Shown here: positions 8,044 through 15,149 of the stretch, one piece after another | Numbering within the stretch: position 1 is the stretch's first letter | Layout of the letters: the number at the start of each line of letters is the position of its first letter | Assembly: GCA_014381485.1 (NCBI GenBank) | Contig: JACNLN010000126.1 | Coordinates: forward strand, 1-15,909 | Source of the DNA: Fidelibacterota bacterium | Lineage (GTDB): Bacteria > Fidelibacterota > Marinisomatia > Marinisomatales > CAZVFT01 | DNA: 15,909 bases | Direction of reading: 5' to 3' | Notes under the pieces: model-generated | The model's database searches: none | What the model saw: the letters and a program-made list of their open reading frames with translations, nothing else | What the model was told of the DNA's origin: nothing | Translations under genes and position numbers: made by a program

Positions 8044-9488
8044 TCTGGCATCCATCTCAAATTTAGTGAACGATTTGCTGACACCTCATCAAGCCGCCTA
8101 ACAGGAGTGGAGTATGGGGCATTCTGTACCTTCTCTGGATCGGTTTTTGACTCTTCATCAATTTGAAGCAGGGCTTTGGCAAATCGATCTAGATTTTCCA
8201 TAGTTTCGGACTCTGTTGGTTCCACCATCAGCGCCTCGGGTACATTCATAGGAAAATAGATAGTAGGAGCATGAAAACCAAAGTCCAGCAACCTCTTGCC
8301 AATATCAAGAGCTTTGACTCCCCGATCCTTTTGCTTCTTCGCTGTTAAGACAAATTCATGCATACAGTGATCACCGATATATAGATCATAAGCTTTCTGA
8401 ACCCGGTGTTTTAGATAGTTAGCATTCAGGATTGCCTGTCGTGATAATGTGCTGAGCCTTTCTCTTCCCACCATCTGGATATAAGTGTAAGCACGCACCA
8501 AGATTCCAAAATTCCCAAAAAAGGAATGAATACGCCCGATACTGTTAGGAAGATCATAGTTTAGGCTGTATCGTTCTCCCTGGCGTTCTACCAGCGGGAT
8601 GGGAAGTAAATCTACCAACTTCTCCACAACGCCGATAGGACCAGACCCGGGTCCTCCCCCACCATGAGGTGTCGAAAAAGTTTTATGTGGATTAATATGA
8701 ACAATATCAAATCCCATATCTACCGGTCTAACAATACCAAGAAGCGCATTCAAATTGGCTCCATCCATATACATCAATCCACCTGCTTCGTGAACAAGCC
8801 GGGTGATTTCTTCAATATCCGATTCGAATAATCCGAGAGTATTAGGAACGGTCAGCATCATTCCTACAACATTTTCCGATAGTTTCTTTTTCAGATCCTC
8901 CAGATCCACTCGTCCCCTTTTATTGGTCAGTACATTCCGCACCTCGCAACCCCCCATCATCACACTTGCAGGATTTGTTCCGTGAGCGGTATCCGGTATC
9001 AGGATGACACGCCTGTCGTTCCCTTTGAGTAAATGATACTTTCGCATCAGCAACACGCCTGTTAATTCCCCCTGAGATCCGGCGCTGGGTTGCAGAGTGA
9101 AACGATCCATTCCTGTGATGGCTTTTAACTGCTCCTCCAAACCAAAGATGATAGCTAATGCCCCCTGGATGGTCTCCTCTGGCTGGCGGGGATGAACGGC
9201 AGTGAAACCGCTCAATTGTGAGGTAACCTCATTAACTTTTGGATTGTATTTCATAGTACAGGAACCTAACGGATAGAGATCCCTGTCTACGTGATGGTTT
9301 TTGACGGATAGATTGGTAAAATGACGGATTACTTCCGGCTCGGTAACCTCTGGTAATGATGCATCCTTACTACGTAATTCTGATTCATCGAAAATATCTG
9401 CTGGTAAAACAGCAGGAACATCACTTTCTGGAAGTGAATACCCAACCTTCCCTTCCCGACTCTTATTAAAAATCAGATGGTTATTCAT
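8040..9488 (-). CDS. gcvPB: Glycine dehydrogenase (decarboxylating) subunit 2, PLP subunit of the glycine cleavage P-protein
   Basis: A 482-residue homologue of the C-terminal half of the glycine cleavage P-protein, in the two-subunit form. The PLP-binding lysine is K269 in NPHKTFSTPHGGGGPG; DTAHGTNPASV (166-176) and MDGANLNALLG (241-251) are further family motifs. With GcvPA it decarboxylates glycine and passes the aminomethyl group to the lipoyl H-protein. No gcvPA, gcvH or gcvT is visible in this window, so the partners must be elsewhere. Its ATG lies inside the 3' end of alaS (8-base overlap), with a GAGGGG just upstream formed by alaS codons, and it ends in an ATGA overlap with the next gene. 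Confidence 0.95.
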   Translation of the reverse strand: MNNHLIFNKSREGKVGYSLPESDVPAVLPADIFDESELRSKDASLPEVTEPEVIRHFTNLSVKNHHVDRDLYPLGSCTMKYNPKVNEVTSQLSGFTAVHPRQPEETIQGALAIIFGLEEQLKAITGMDRFTLQPSAGSQGELTGVLLMRKYHLLKGNDRRVILIPDTAHGTNPASVMMGGCEVRNVLTNKRGRVDLEDLKKKLSENVVGMMLTVPNTLGLFESDIEEITRLVHEAGGLMYMDGANLNALLGIVRPVDMGFDIVHINPHKTFSTPHGGGGPGSGPIGVVEKLVDLLPIPLVERQGERYSLNYDLPNSIGRIHSFFGNFGILVRAYTYIQMVGRERLSTLSRQAILNANYLKHRVQKAYDLYIGDHCMHEFVLTAKKQKDRGVKALDIGKRLLDFGFHAPTIYFPMNVPEALMVEPTESETMENLDRFAKALLQIDEESKTDPEKVQNAPYSTPVRRLDEVSANRSLNLRWMPE

Positions 9489-12075
9489 TTCCCCTCACAA
9501 TTTTGACTGACTCTTTTTTAATCTTTTTAATGACATCGTTTAAGACGTCTGGATTTTTCCCTCCAGCCGTGGCAAGATGAGGTTTACCCCCCCCGCCTCC
9601 ACCAATCATTTGTCCAAATTTCCTTGCAAGATCACCTGCTTTTATACCTTTTTTATTAAGATCTTTGGTTACAACGCATACCAAGTTGGGTTTATCATCA
9701 ATAACTCCCCCAAGAACACCTATCCCGCTCTTCAATTTTGTAAGCAGTTGATCCCCCAGGTTTTTCAAATGATCCATATCGATAACATCCACCACCGATG
9801 CCACTACATTTCTCCCATTTACCTCTTCACACTCTTTCATCACACTAACGAGTACATCACTCTTACCGACTGTCTGTTTTTTCCTTAACCTTTTCTCGAG
9901 GACTTTTTTCTGCTCCAGCAATTTGGATACTCGTTTGATGACCTGTTCCTTGGAACAATTAAGCAATTCCTGAACTTGAGAAAGAATATCAAATCCATTT
10001 AGAATGTAATCAACAGCTTTCGAGCCCGTCATGGCAAAAATTCGCCTCACGCCGGCTGCAAGAGAAGATTCCTCTGTTATCTTGAAAAATCCAATTTCTC
10101 CTGTGCTGGTTACGTGAGTTCCCCCGCATAATTCCTTTGAGAAATCACCTGCACTCACCACCCTGACTTTTTCACCGTATTTTTCTCCAAATAAAGCCAC
10201 AGCCCCTTCTTGACGAGCTTTTTCAAAATCCTTATAAGAAATTTCTATCGGTATATTTTCTCGGATCTCTCGGTTTACAATTTCTTCTACTTTGCGAATT
10301 TGTTCCGGTGTCATTTTCTCATAATGGGTGAGGTCAAAGCGAAGATAGTCAGAGTGAACCAGTGATCCCGCCTGATGCACATGATCCCCAAGTACGAGTT
10401 TCAGAGCTTTGTGCATAAGATGTGTAGCGGTGTGATTTAATTTGATGGCATTTCGCCTGTTTATGTCAATTTCCGCAGTTACTTCTGGAGATTCAATACC
10501 ATCGCCCGACATCATCTTCCCAATGTGAATAAAGTTTTCACCTTCCTTTACGGTATTGACAACTTCAATGGTAAATCTCTCACCTCTAATGAACCCTGCA
10601 TCACCAATCTGACCCCCTGATTCGCCATAGAATGGAGTTCTGTCAAGGATTAGAAAAACTTTGCCATTTTCAATTAAATATCGTCGAATTTGAACCTTCG
10701 ATTTAGCTTCATCATAACCGATGAATTCAGAATCTTTCCCTTTGGTCAATTCTACCCAGTTACCTTTAGCCACATCCACGTGGAATCTAGCAGATGATCG
10801 CGCTCTTTCCCGCTGCGCTTGCATTTCCTGTTCGAAGCCTTTCAGATCAACCAATAATCCCTTTTCCCTCGCCATCTGTTGAGTGAGGTCCAGTGGGAAT
10901 CCAAAAGTATCATACAATTTGAATGCCTTATCGCCGGGAATAACATCAGCAGTCAGATCAGCAAGTATCTTCTGAAAATTCTCAAGACCTCGATCAAGAG
11001 TTGCGTTAAAACTCTCCTCCTCAACCTTGATTACTTTTTCGATATGTATTTTTCGCTCAATCAGTTCCGGATAAATATCCCCCATCATGTCAATAATCGT
11101 AGGAACCAAACGATAAATAAACGGTTCGTGAACCCCAAGATTTCTACTGAAACGAGCCGCACGGCGAAGGATTCTCCTCACCACGTATCCTCTACCCTCG
11201 TTCGATGGAAGCACACCGTCAGCGATGGCAAAAGTCATCATTCGAAGATGATCTACAATTACCCGGTGGGGTACCGGATTGTTCTTGTATAATGTGTCTG
11301 TTAACCTTTCCACCTCCCGAATGATGGGTTGGAATAAGTCAGATTGATAATTACTTGTTTTATGTTGCAATACAGCAGCAATACGCTCAAGACCGGCACC
11401 CGTATCAATGTGTTTTTGGGAAAGACTTTCAAGACTTCCGTCCTGCATACAATTACTCTGGATAAAAACAAGATTCCAAAGCTCCCAATACTGGTCAGAT
11501 ACATTGATACCTTTTTTATTTTGTTTGGATACGTCTTTACCCACATAATAATGAATCTCAGAACACGGACCGCAGGGACCCGTTTCTCCCATTTCCCAGA
11601 AATTTTCTCTTTTTCCAAATTTCAATACCCGATTAGGGTCAATATCTGTCACATTTTTCCACAATTCTTCAGACTCATTATCCTCTTTAAAAACTGTCGC
11701 CCAAAGTCGTTCTTTGGGCAACTCCCATACCTCTGTGAAAAGTTCCCATGCCCAACGAATTGCTTCCTCCTTGTAGTAGTCACCAAAGGACCAATTCCCC
11801 AACATCTCAAAAAATGTGTGATGGAATGTGTCATAGCCCACCTCTTCCAGGTCATTATGTTTCCCGCTCACCCGGATACATTTCTGAGAATTCACTACAC
11901 GTGGATATTTTACTTCCTCCTTACCCAGAAAAATGTTTTTAAACTGGTTCATACCGGCATTCGTGAATAGAAGAGTAGGATCATCAACCGGTACTACGGG
12001 TGTACTTCGCACGAAAGAGTGATCTCTTTCCTTAAAGAAATCAATAAATTGCTGTCTAACCGTTTTTGTGTCCAT
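9481..12075 (-). CDS. alaS: Alanyl-tRNA synthetase
   Basis: An 864-residue class II synthetase, near the usual 875. The order is: catalytic domain with FTNAGMNQFKNIFLG near 37-51 and TGPCGPCSEIHY near 165-176; tRNA-recognition domain; editing domain with the zinc set HTATH (H548, H552) and CGGTH (C650, H654); and a C-terminal C-Ala domain ending in the Gly-rich IGGGGGGKPHLATAGGK. All key residues are present, so editing of mischarged Ser/Gly-tRNA(Ala) should be intact. I start at ATG 12075; a TTG at 12084 in frame would add three residues without an obvious Shine-Dalgarno. It is the first gene of the long minus-strand run and probably its promoter-proximal member. Confidence 0.96.
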   Translation of the reverse strand: MDTKTVRQQFIDFFKERDHSFVRSTPVVPVDDPTLLFTNAGMNQFKNIFLGKEEVKYPRVVNSQKCIRVSGKHNDLEEVGYDTFHHTFFEMLGNWSFGDYYKEEAIRWAWELFTEVWELPKERLWATVFKEDNESEELWKNVTDIDPNRVLKFGKRENFWEMGETGPCGPCSEIHYYVGKDVSKQNKKGINVSDQYWELWNLVFIQSNCMQDGSLESLSQKHIDTGAGLERIAAVLQHKTSNYQSDLFQPIIREVERLTDTLYKNNPVPHRVIVDHLRMMTFAIADGVLPSNEGRGYVVRRILRRAARFSRNLGVHEPFIYRLVPTIIDMMGDIYPELIERKIHIEKVIKVEEESFNATLDRGLENFQKILADLTADVIPGDKAFKLYDTFGFPLDLTQQMAREKGLLVDLKGFEQEMQAQRERARSSARFHVDVAKGNWVELTKGKDSEFIGYDEAKSKVQIRRYLIENGKVFLILDRTPFYGESGGQIGDAGFIRGERFTIEVVNTVKEGENFIHIGKMMSGDGIESPEVTAEIDINRRNAIKLNHTATHLMHKALKLVLGDHVHQAGSLVHSDYLRFDLTHYEKMTPEQIRKVEEIVNREIRENIPIEISYKDFEKARQEGAVALFGEKYGEKVRVVSAGDFSKELCGGTHVTSTGEIGFFKITEESSLAAGVRRIFAMTGSKAVDYILNGFDILSQVQELLNCSKEQVIKRVSKLLEQKKVLEKRLRKKQTVGKSDVLVSVMKECEEVNGRNVVASVVDVIDMDHLKNLGDQLLTKLKSGIGVLGGVIDDKPNLVCVVTKDLNKKGIKAGDLARKFGQMIGGGGGGKPHLATAGGKNPDVLNDVIKKIKKESVKIVRGNE

Positions 12076-12100
12076 CTTTCTCAAAAACTAAATGATGTTT

Positions 12101-12175
12101 CTACAATTGAAATATTGATGGCTTCAACACTTGTAATATCACAAATATGATGCCCATCTCAAATATTCCATTCAT
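12101..12175 (-). CDS. Possible 24-residue hydrophobic leader peptide upstream of alaS
   Basis: ATG at 12175, stop TAG at 12101. The product is short and hydrophobic, with MGIIFVILQVL in the middle. A GAGG lies about six bases before the ATG, and the predicted alaS promoter ends just upstream, so it would be the first ORF on the message. It ends 25 bases before the alaS ATG. It could be a leader peptide, a small membrane protein or chance. No run of Ala codons is seen, so ordinary attenuation by alanine is not supported. Confidence 0.25.
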   Translation of the reverse strand: MNGIFEMGIIFVILQVLKPSIFQL

Positions 12176-12194
12176 ACTTATCCTCATATAATTA

Positions 12195-12223
12195 AATTTA
12201 CCCTTATGAATAGGTTTGTTCAA
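12195..12223 (-). promoter_or_regulatory. Predicted sigma70-like promoter for the alaS operon
   Basis: Read on the minus strand: -35 TTGAAC (12223-12218), a 17-base spacer, -10 TAAATT (12200-12195). The spacing is optimal and both hexamers are 4-5 of 6 matches to consensus. It would start transcription near 12188, giving a leader of about 110 bases. It is the best candidate in the region, but AT-rich DNA produces such matches easily. Confidence 0.45.
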
Positions 12224-12411
12224 TTTGTTTTTATCATTAAAATAAAGTATTCAAGAAAATTTTTCTCCATTACTGAAACTCTCGGATGTTGAGCCTGATT
12301 TTGTTTATCAATCGAATAATGCAGCGTGATAAGTTAAAAATTGTTGTTTTTTGTGAATTTTTAAACCCAACAAAACCTTTTGAAAATTAATACATAAAGA
12401 GCAATGTTTAG

Positions 12412-12440
12412 TTGACATATAGATAGTTTATGTATATTTT
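12412..12440 (+). promoter_or_regulatory. Predicted sigma70-like promoter for the FecR-porin gene
   Basis: A perfect -35 TTGACA (12412-12417) is followed after 17 bases by TATTTT (12435-12440); an overlapping TATATT lies two bases earlier. Transcription would start near 12447, leaving about 115 bases before the porin ATG and placing the strong ribosome-binding sequence at 12463-12470 in the leader. Confidence 0.55.
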
Positions 12441-12476
12441 ATACAAAGAATGTTTGTATAATAAGGAGGAGCCATT

Positions 12477-12536
12477 CTGAAAATACTGGTGCCAATGAAT
12501 TATCCTGCTATACCAAGTTTGGAAACTTTAAACTAA
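12477..12536 (+). CDS. Possible 19-codon leader ORF with non-ATG start
   Basis: A strong AAGGAGGA at 12463-12470 is followed, seven bases after its GGAGG core, by CTG at 12477. The frame then reads LKILVPMNYPAIPSLETLN and ends in TAA at 12534. ATT at 12474 is an alternative start. This Shine-Dalgarno is better than the one used by the porin gene, yet no ATG stands at the right distance, which is why a leader peptide with a weak start codon is considered. It ends 26 bases before the porin ATG. It may also be a decayed gene start or a ribosome stand-by site. Confidence 0.25.
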   Translation: MKILVPMNYPAIPSLETLN

Positions 12537-12562
12537 ACATAAAACGAAACAGAGGTATATCA

Positions 12563-14797
12563 ATGATGAAAATTGTTAGAATTTCAACCGTGTTATTTTT
12601 CTTTATTTTTATGCAGTTTTCCTATGGGAGCGATGCTGTTGCTACAATTACTAAAGTGCTTGGTCTTGTTCAAGTCAAAGGATCGACAAGTCCTTCATTT
12701 GATACCGCAAAAGCTGGTCAGATGGTTTATTCAGGAGATTACATAAAAGTTGGTGATCCGGGATTCTGTATGGTGATTTATTTAGACGATAAAAGTCTTC
12801 TGAAGATACGTGAATCGACAGAATTCCAATTTATTGAGTCTGAAAACCTCCGAACGATCAACATCAATTTGGGAAAAATTCTTACTGATGTTAAAAGGGG
12901 GGGGAAGAAAGATTTTCGAATCGAAACTCCTGTGTCAGTTTCATCCGTTAAAGGTACCAAATGGTGGACAATTAGTGATCCAGTAGGGGTTGATCGTTTT
13001 TACGGTCTTGAAGGAACCTTAGAAATATTTAACAAAATCAGTGGTCTGTCTGTATCGCTTGATCCAGGGCAGATGACAATGTCTACTGCAACCGGAGAAA
13101 TTATGACGACCCCTGTCAGCCCAGAGGAGATACCTAAAGATCCGGAGGAAGAATTTGAGGAAGAACTAAAAGAAGAAGTCCCAGAAGAAGAAATTGAAGA
13201 AGAGATTCCAGAAGAGGAGATTGAGGAAGAACCGGAAGTTGAGATAGAAAAGGAAGAAGTCCCTGAAGAGGTGGAAATGCTGGAAGAAGTCCCCGAGGAA
13301 GTAATTGAAGAGGTGGAAGAAGTGGAAGAAGTGGAACCAGCGCCAGAACCAGAGGAAGAGGGTCCCTTTAAATTAGGATTCGGTCTCGGGTCAGCCACGA
13401 TTGATGGTATGATCTACAATCAGTTCGCCTTTCGTCCAGAATTCCGTTTTGGGAAGCTGGGCATTGGACTAGACTTGGTGCTCTACATTGACAATGAGGG
13501 GAACATCCGTCAGAACGAATGGGATGAAGTGACCGACATCGCGGACAAGTTCCTCTATGTTAGATGGGCAGAGAAATCCGATCCTTACTGGTTCAAGTTG
13601 GGAGCCCTGGAAGGGGTTACACTCGGATATGGCGGTTTGTTACGGGGTTACTCCAACATGATAGAATTTCCTTCTGTACGACGGGTAGGTTTTGATGGTG
13701 GAGTGAATCTGGGATCCTTCAGTGCGGAGATCTTTCTCGCTAATGTGAAGGATCTATCCCGCGGCGGAACACTTTTGGGACTGAGAGGAACATATAAAGT
13801 TTCGAAGAATTTCCCACTACGGATTGGTACGAATTTGGTGGTGGACATCAACCAGTTCTCTGGTCTTAAGGATACGGATGACGACACATATCCAGACATT
13901 TTTGATGATTTCCCCGATGACAACACGCTTTGGAATGACACCGATGGAGACGGAATTCCAGATTTTGAAGGTGGAACGCAAGAACCGGAAATTGGCTGGG
14001 ATATTGATGGAGATGGGGACAATATTTTGGATGACGATGACGAAGATGTTTTACTGAAACCAACTCCATTCAGTATCAAGGACAATAAGGCTCAGGCTTT
14101 TGGGTTTGCCTTAGATATCGGCTATCCTGTCCTGAGGACAAAAGTGGTTAACATCGACATCTTCGCTGAGTTGAACAGGTTGTCATTCCCGGCTGTGAAT
14201 ACCGGACAGTTTAGCAGAATCGAGCGAAAAGGAACAGGGCTTACTGCTCCGGGCGTCAAGGTTAACCTTTTCAAGTTTTTCAACATCCGCTTGGAATATC
14301 GAATCAAGAAGGAATACTTCGTACCGCAGTTCTTCGATCAGGCGTACGATCTGAACCGCGTGTTGGCTATTTACAATGAAGATGGCACCCAAGTCTACAC
14401 CAAAGATATGCTGATATTCAAGGATGCGAACTCAGTGTTGGATTCCAAGGGATACTATGGTTCAGCAAGTGCTGACCTGTTTAACATTGTTAGCTTTACT
14501 GCTTCGTATGCGAATATGGTTGCCGACACCACCAAGTTCAACAGCTTCTTCACATTTGCAAGTCTCAACCCGGAGAACATCCCGATGTTGAGTGAGGCAA
14601 CGGTCTACTATCAGCACAACAACGATCAGAATCCTTTTAAGATTGAGTCTGTAAACACTGTGCTCGGTTATCGTCTTGGCTACGAGATCAGTAAGGGCGT
14701 CAGCCTTGTTTGGGATTTCCGGCAATTCTACAGGGACACGGGAGACGGGTTGGAACCAGTAAAACAAACCACAATCGAAACCCAGTTCAGTTTTTAG
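12563..14797 (+). CDS. FecR-domain outer-membrane beta-barrel protein with acidic linker and Asp-rich TSP3-like insert
   Basis: A 744-residue exported protein. Residues 1 to about 22 are a signal peptide (LFFFIFM core, FSYG-S cleavage). Residues about 27-165 resemble a FecR domain, including the typical TPVSVSSVKGTKWW at 122-135. Residues 187-266 are almost entirely Glu, Pro, Val and Ile. From 267 onward alternating beta-strand patterns such as FKLGFGLGSA suggest a barrel, and the chain ends in QFSF, whose terminal Phe is the usual BAM recognition signal. Residues 437-495 carry Asp-rich calcium-binding-like repeats (DTDGDGIPDF), probably in an extended loop. I suggest a porin or surface protein anchored through its periplasmic FecR and acidic part; the substrate is unknown. 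AGAGGT six bases before the first of two tandem ATGs supports the start at 12563; 12566 is possible. Confidence 0.85.
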   Translation: MMKIVRISTVLFFFIFMQFSYGSDAVATITKVLGLVQVKGSTSPSFDTAKAGQMVYSGDYIKVGDPGFCMVIYLDDKSLLKIRESTEFQFIESENLRTININLGKILTDVKRGGKKDFRIETPVSVSSVKGTKWWTISDPVGVDRFYGLEGTLEIFNKISGLSVSLDPGQMTMSTATGEIMTTPVSPEEIPKDPEEEFEEELKEEVPEEEIEEEIPEEEIEEEPEVEIEKEEVPEEVEMLEEVPEEVIEEVEEVEEVEPAPEPEEEGPFKLGFGLGSATIDGMIYNQFAFRPEFRFGKLGIGLDLVLYIDNEGNIRQNEWDEVTDIADKFLYVRWAEKSDPYWFKLGALEGVTLGYGGLLRGYSNMIEFPSVRRVGFDGGVNLGSFSAEIFLANVKDLSRGGTLLGLRGTYKVSKNFPLRIGTNLVVDINQFSGLKDTDDDTYPDIFDDFPDDNTLWNDTDGDGIPDFEGGTQEPEIGWDIDGDGDNILDDDDEDVLLKPTPFSIKDNKAQAFGFALDIGYPVLRTKVVNIDIFAELNRLSFPAVNTGQFSRIERKGTGLTAPGVKVNLFKFFNIRLEYRIKKEYFVPQFFDQAYDLNRVLAIYNEDGTQVYTKDMLIFKDANSVLDSKGYYGSASADLFNIVSFTASYANMVADTTKFNSFFTFASLNPENIPMLSEATVYYQHNNDQNPFKIESVNTVLGYRLGYEISKGVSLVWDFRQFYRDTGDGLEPVKQTTIETQFSF
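13121..13360 (+). repeat. Degenerate Glu-rich coding repeat
   Basis: Eighty codons that are mostly GAA/GAG with periodic Pro, Val and Ile. They form imperfect units of about 9-10 residues such as VPEEEIEEE, IPEEEIEEE and EVPEEVIEEV. Units at the DNA level share GAAGAAGTCCC-like segments, so expansion and contraction by slippage is likely. The product should be a stiff, strongly negative periplasmic linker between the FecR domain and the barrel. Confidence 0.85.
13871..14047 (+). repeat. Asp-rich TSP3-like calcium-binding segment
   Basis: Encodes residues 437-495 of the barrel protein. It contains three DxDxDG-like units: DTDDDTYPDIFDD, DTDGDGIPDFEGG and DIDGDGDNILDDDDED. This pattern is that of thrombospondin type 3 repeats, which bind Ca2+ in many bacterial envelope proteins. 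It interrupts the strand pattern of the barrel, so it probably forms a long loop. Confidence 0.8.
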
Positions 14798-14918
14798 TGA
14801 ATTTATTATGAACAGATGAGGATTAAGATGATTGTGATTTTTTGTTTATTGGTACAAATTCATTATCAGTAATTGTATTCTCTCAGTTGACGATATAGAA
14901 TAAAATAGGAGGATAACC

Positions 14919-15149
14919 ATGAGAATTTCAATCGAGTATTGCAGTGCTTGAAACTTCCTTCCACAAGCTGCCGGTCTGGCAACTGAACTTTTAGAAAAAT
15001 ACGGGACGAAGATTAGAGAATTGATCTTAATTCCTTCCGGTGGAGGCGTCTTTGAGATAATGAAAAATGGGAATTTAATCTTTTCTAAGAAGTCACTAGA
15101 TCGATTTCCGAACAATGGTGAAGTGATCAATCTCATTGAACGTTCATAA
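14919..15149 (+). CDS. SelW/Rdx-family selenoprotein with in-frame UGA (selenocysteine) at codon 11
   Basis: A 76-residue protein if TGA at 14949-14951 is read as selenocysteine. It begins MRISIEYCSA-U-NFLPQAAGL, so C8-S9-A10-U11 forms the CxxU redox motif of the SelW/SelT/SelH (Rdx) family. It then continues through the family's second half: LILIPSGGGVFEI (36-48), GNLIFSKK (51-58) and RFPNNGEV (62-69), ending in TAA at 15147. A perfect AGGAGG lies six bases before the ATG. The only in-frame TGA sits exactly at the catalytic position; TGA is a true stop elsewhere in the window. A hairpin with a GGUCU loop follows 21 bases after the TGA. The family has a thioredoxin-like fold and probably acts in thiol redox reactions; its substrate is not known. 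A conventional caller ends it after ten residues. It overlaps the next gene by 14 bases. Confidence 0.92.
14966..14984 (+). promoter_or_regulatory. Bacterial SECIS-like hairpin downstream of the UGA
   Basis: In the RNA, UGCC (14969-14972) pairs with GGCA (14978-14981) and encloses the five-base loop GGUCU (14973-14977). Below a C-A mismatch, A14966-U14984 and G14967-C14983 extend the stem. The loop starts 21 bases after the UGA, within the 16-37 base range used for bacterial SECIS elements, and has the required G in the first two loop positions. The GGUCU loop is the same as in the E. coli fdhF SECIS, the site bound by SelB. Confidence 0.85.

Larger units (their letters stand above)
12076..12562. 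other. Divergent intergenic control region
   Basis: About 490 bases of strongly AT-rich DNA separate alaS (leftward) from the FecR-porin gene (rightward). It contains a promoter-like sequence facing each direction and one candidate leader ORF on each side, all listed separately. I see no tRNA, riboswitch core, T-box specifier arrangement or Rho-independent terminator in it. The middle part, roughly 12230-12400, holds only A/T-rich sequence with no recognisable element. Confidence 0.7.

Noticed and set aside
11344..11970. 208-residue plus-strand ORF
   Set aside because: It is antisense to the conserved catalytic domain of alaS and shows no domain of its own.
13000..13398. 132-residue Ser-rich minus-strand ORF, and a similar Ser-rich one at 13648-14085
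   Set aside because: Their Ser/Thr-rich composition is the reverse complement of the Glu- and Asp-rich codons of the FecR-barrel gene.
14828..14872. 14-codon ORF between the barrel gene and the selenoprotein
   Set aside because: A GAGG lies upstream, but the product is too short to judge and nothing else supports it.
14849..14879. Possible promoter before the selenoprotein gene
   Set aside because: TTGGTA is followed by no good -10 at 16-18 bases, and the later TTGACG is too close to the ribosome-binding site; the gene may be read from the upstream promoter.
14949..14951. TGA as a nonsense mutation making a pseudogene
   Set aside because: The rest of the frame is intact family sequence, the TGA lies precisely at the CxxU position and a SECIS-like hairpin follows at the right distance.
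14949..14951. TGA as tryptophan through an alternative genetic code
   Set aside because: TGA ends gcvPB and the geranylgeranyl reductase gene at proper family lengths, and Trp is written TGG throughout.
14846..15136. 96-residue minus-strand ORF
   Set aside because: It is antisense to the SelW-like gene, resembles no family and lacks a good ribosome-binding site; the plus strand has recognisable conserved protein sequence.
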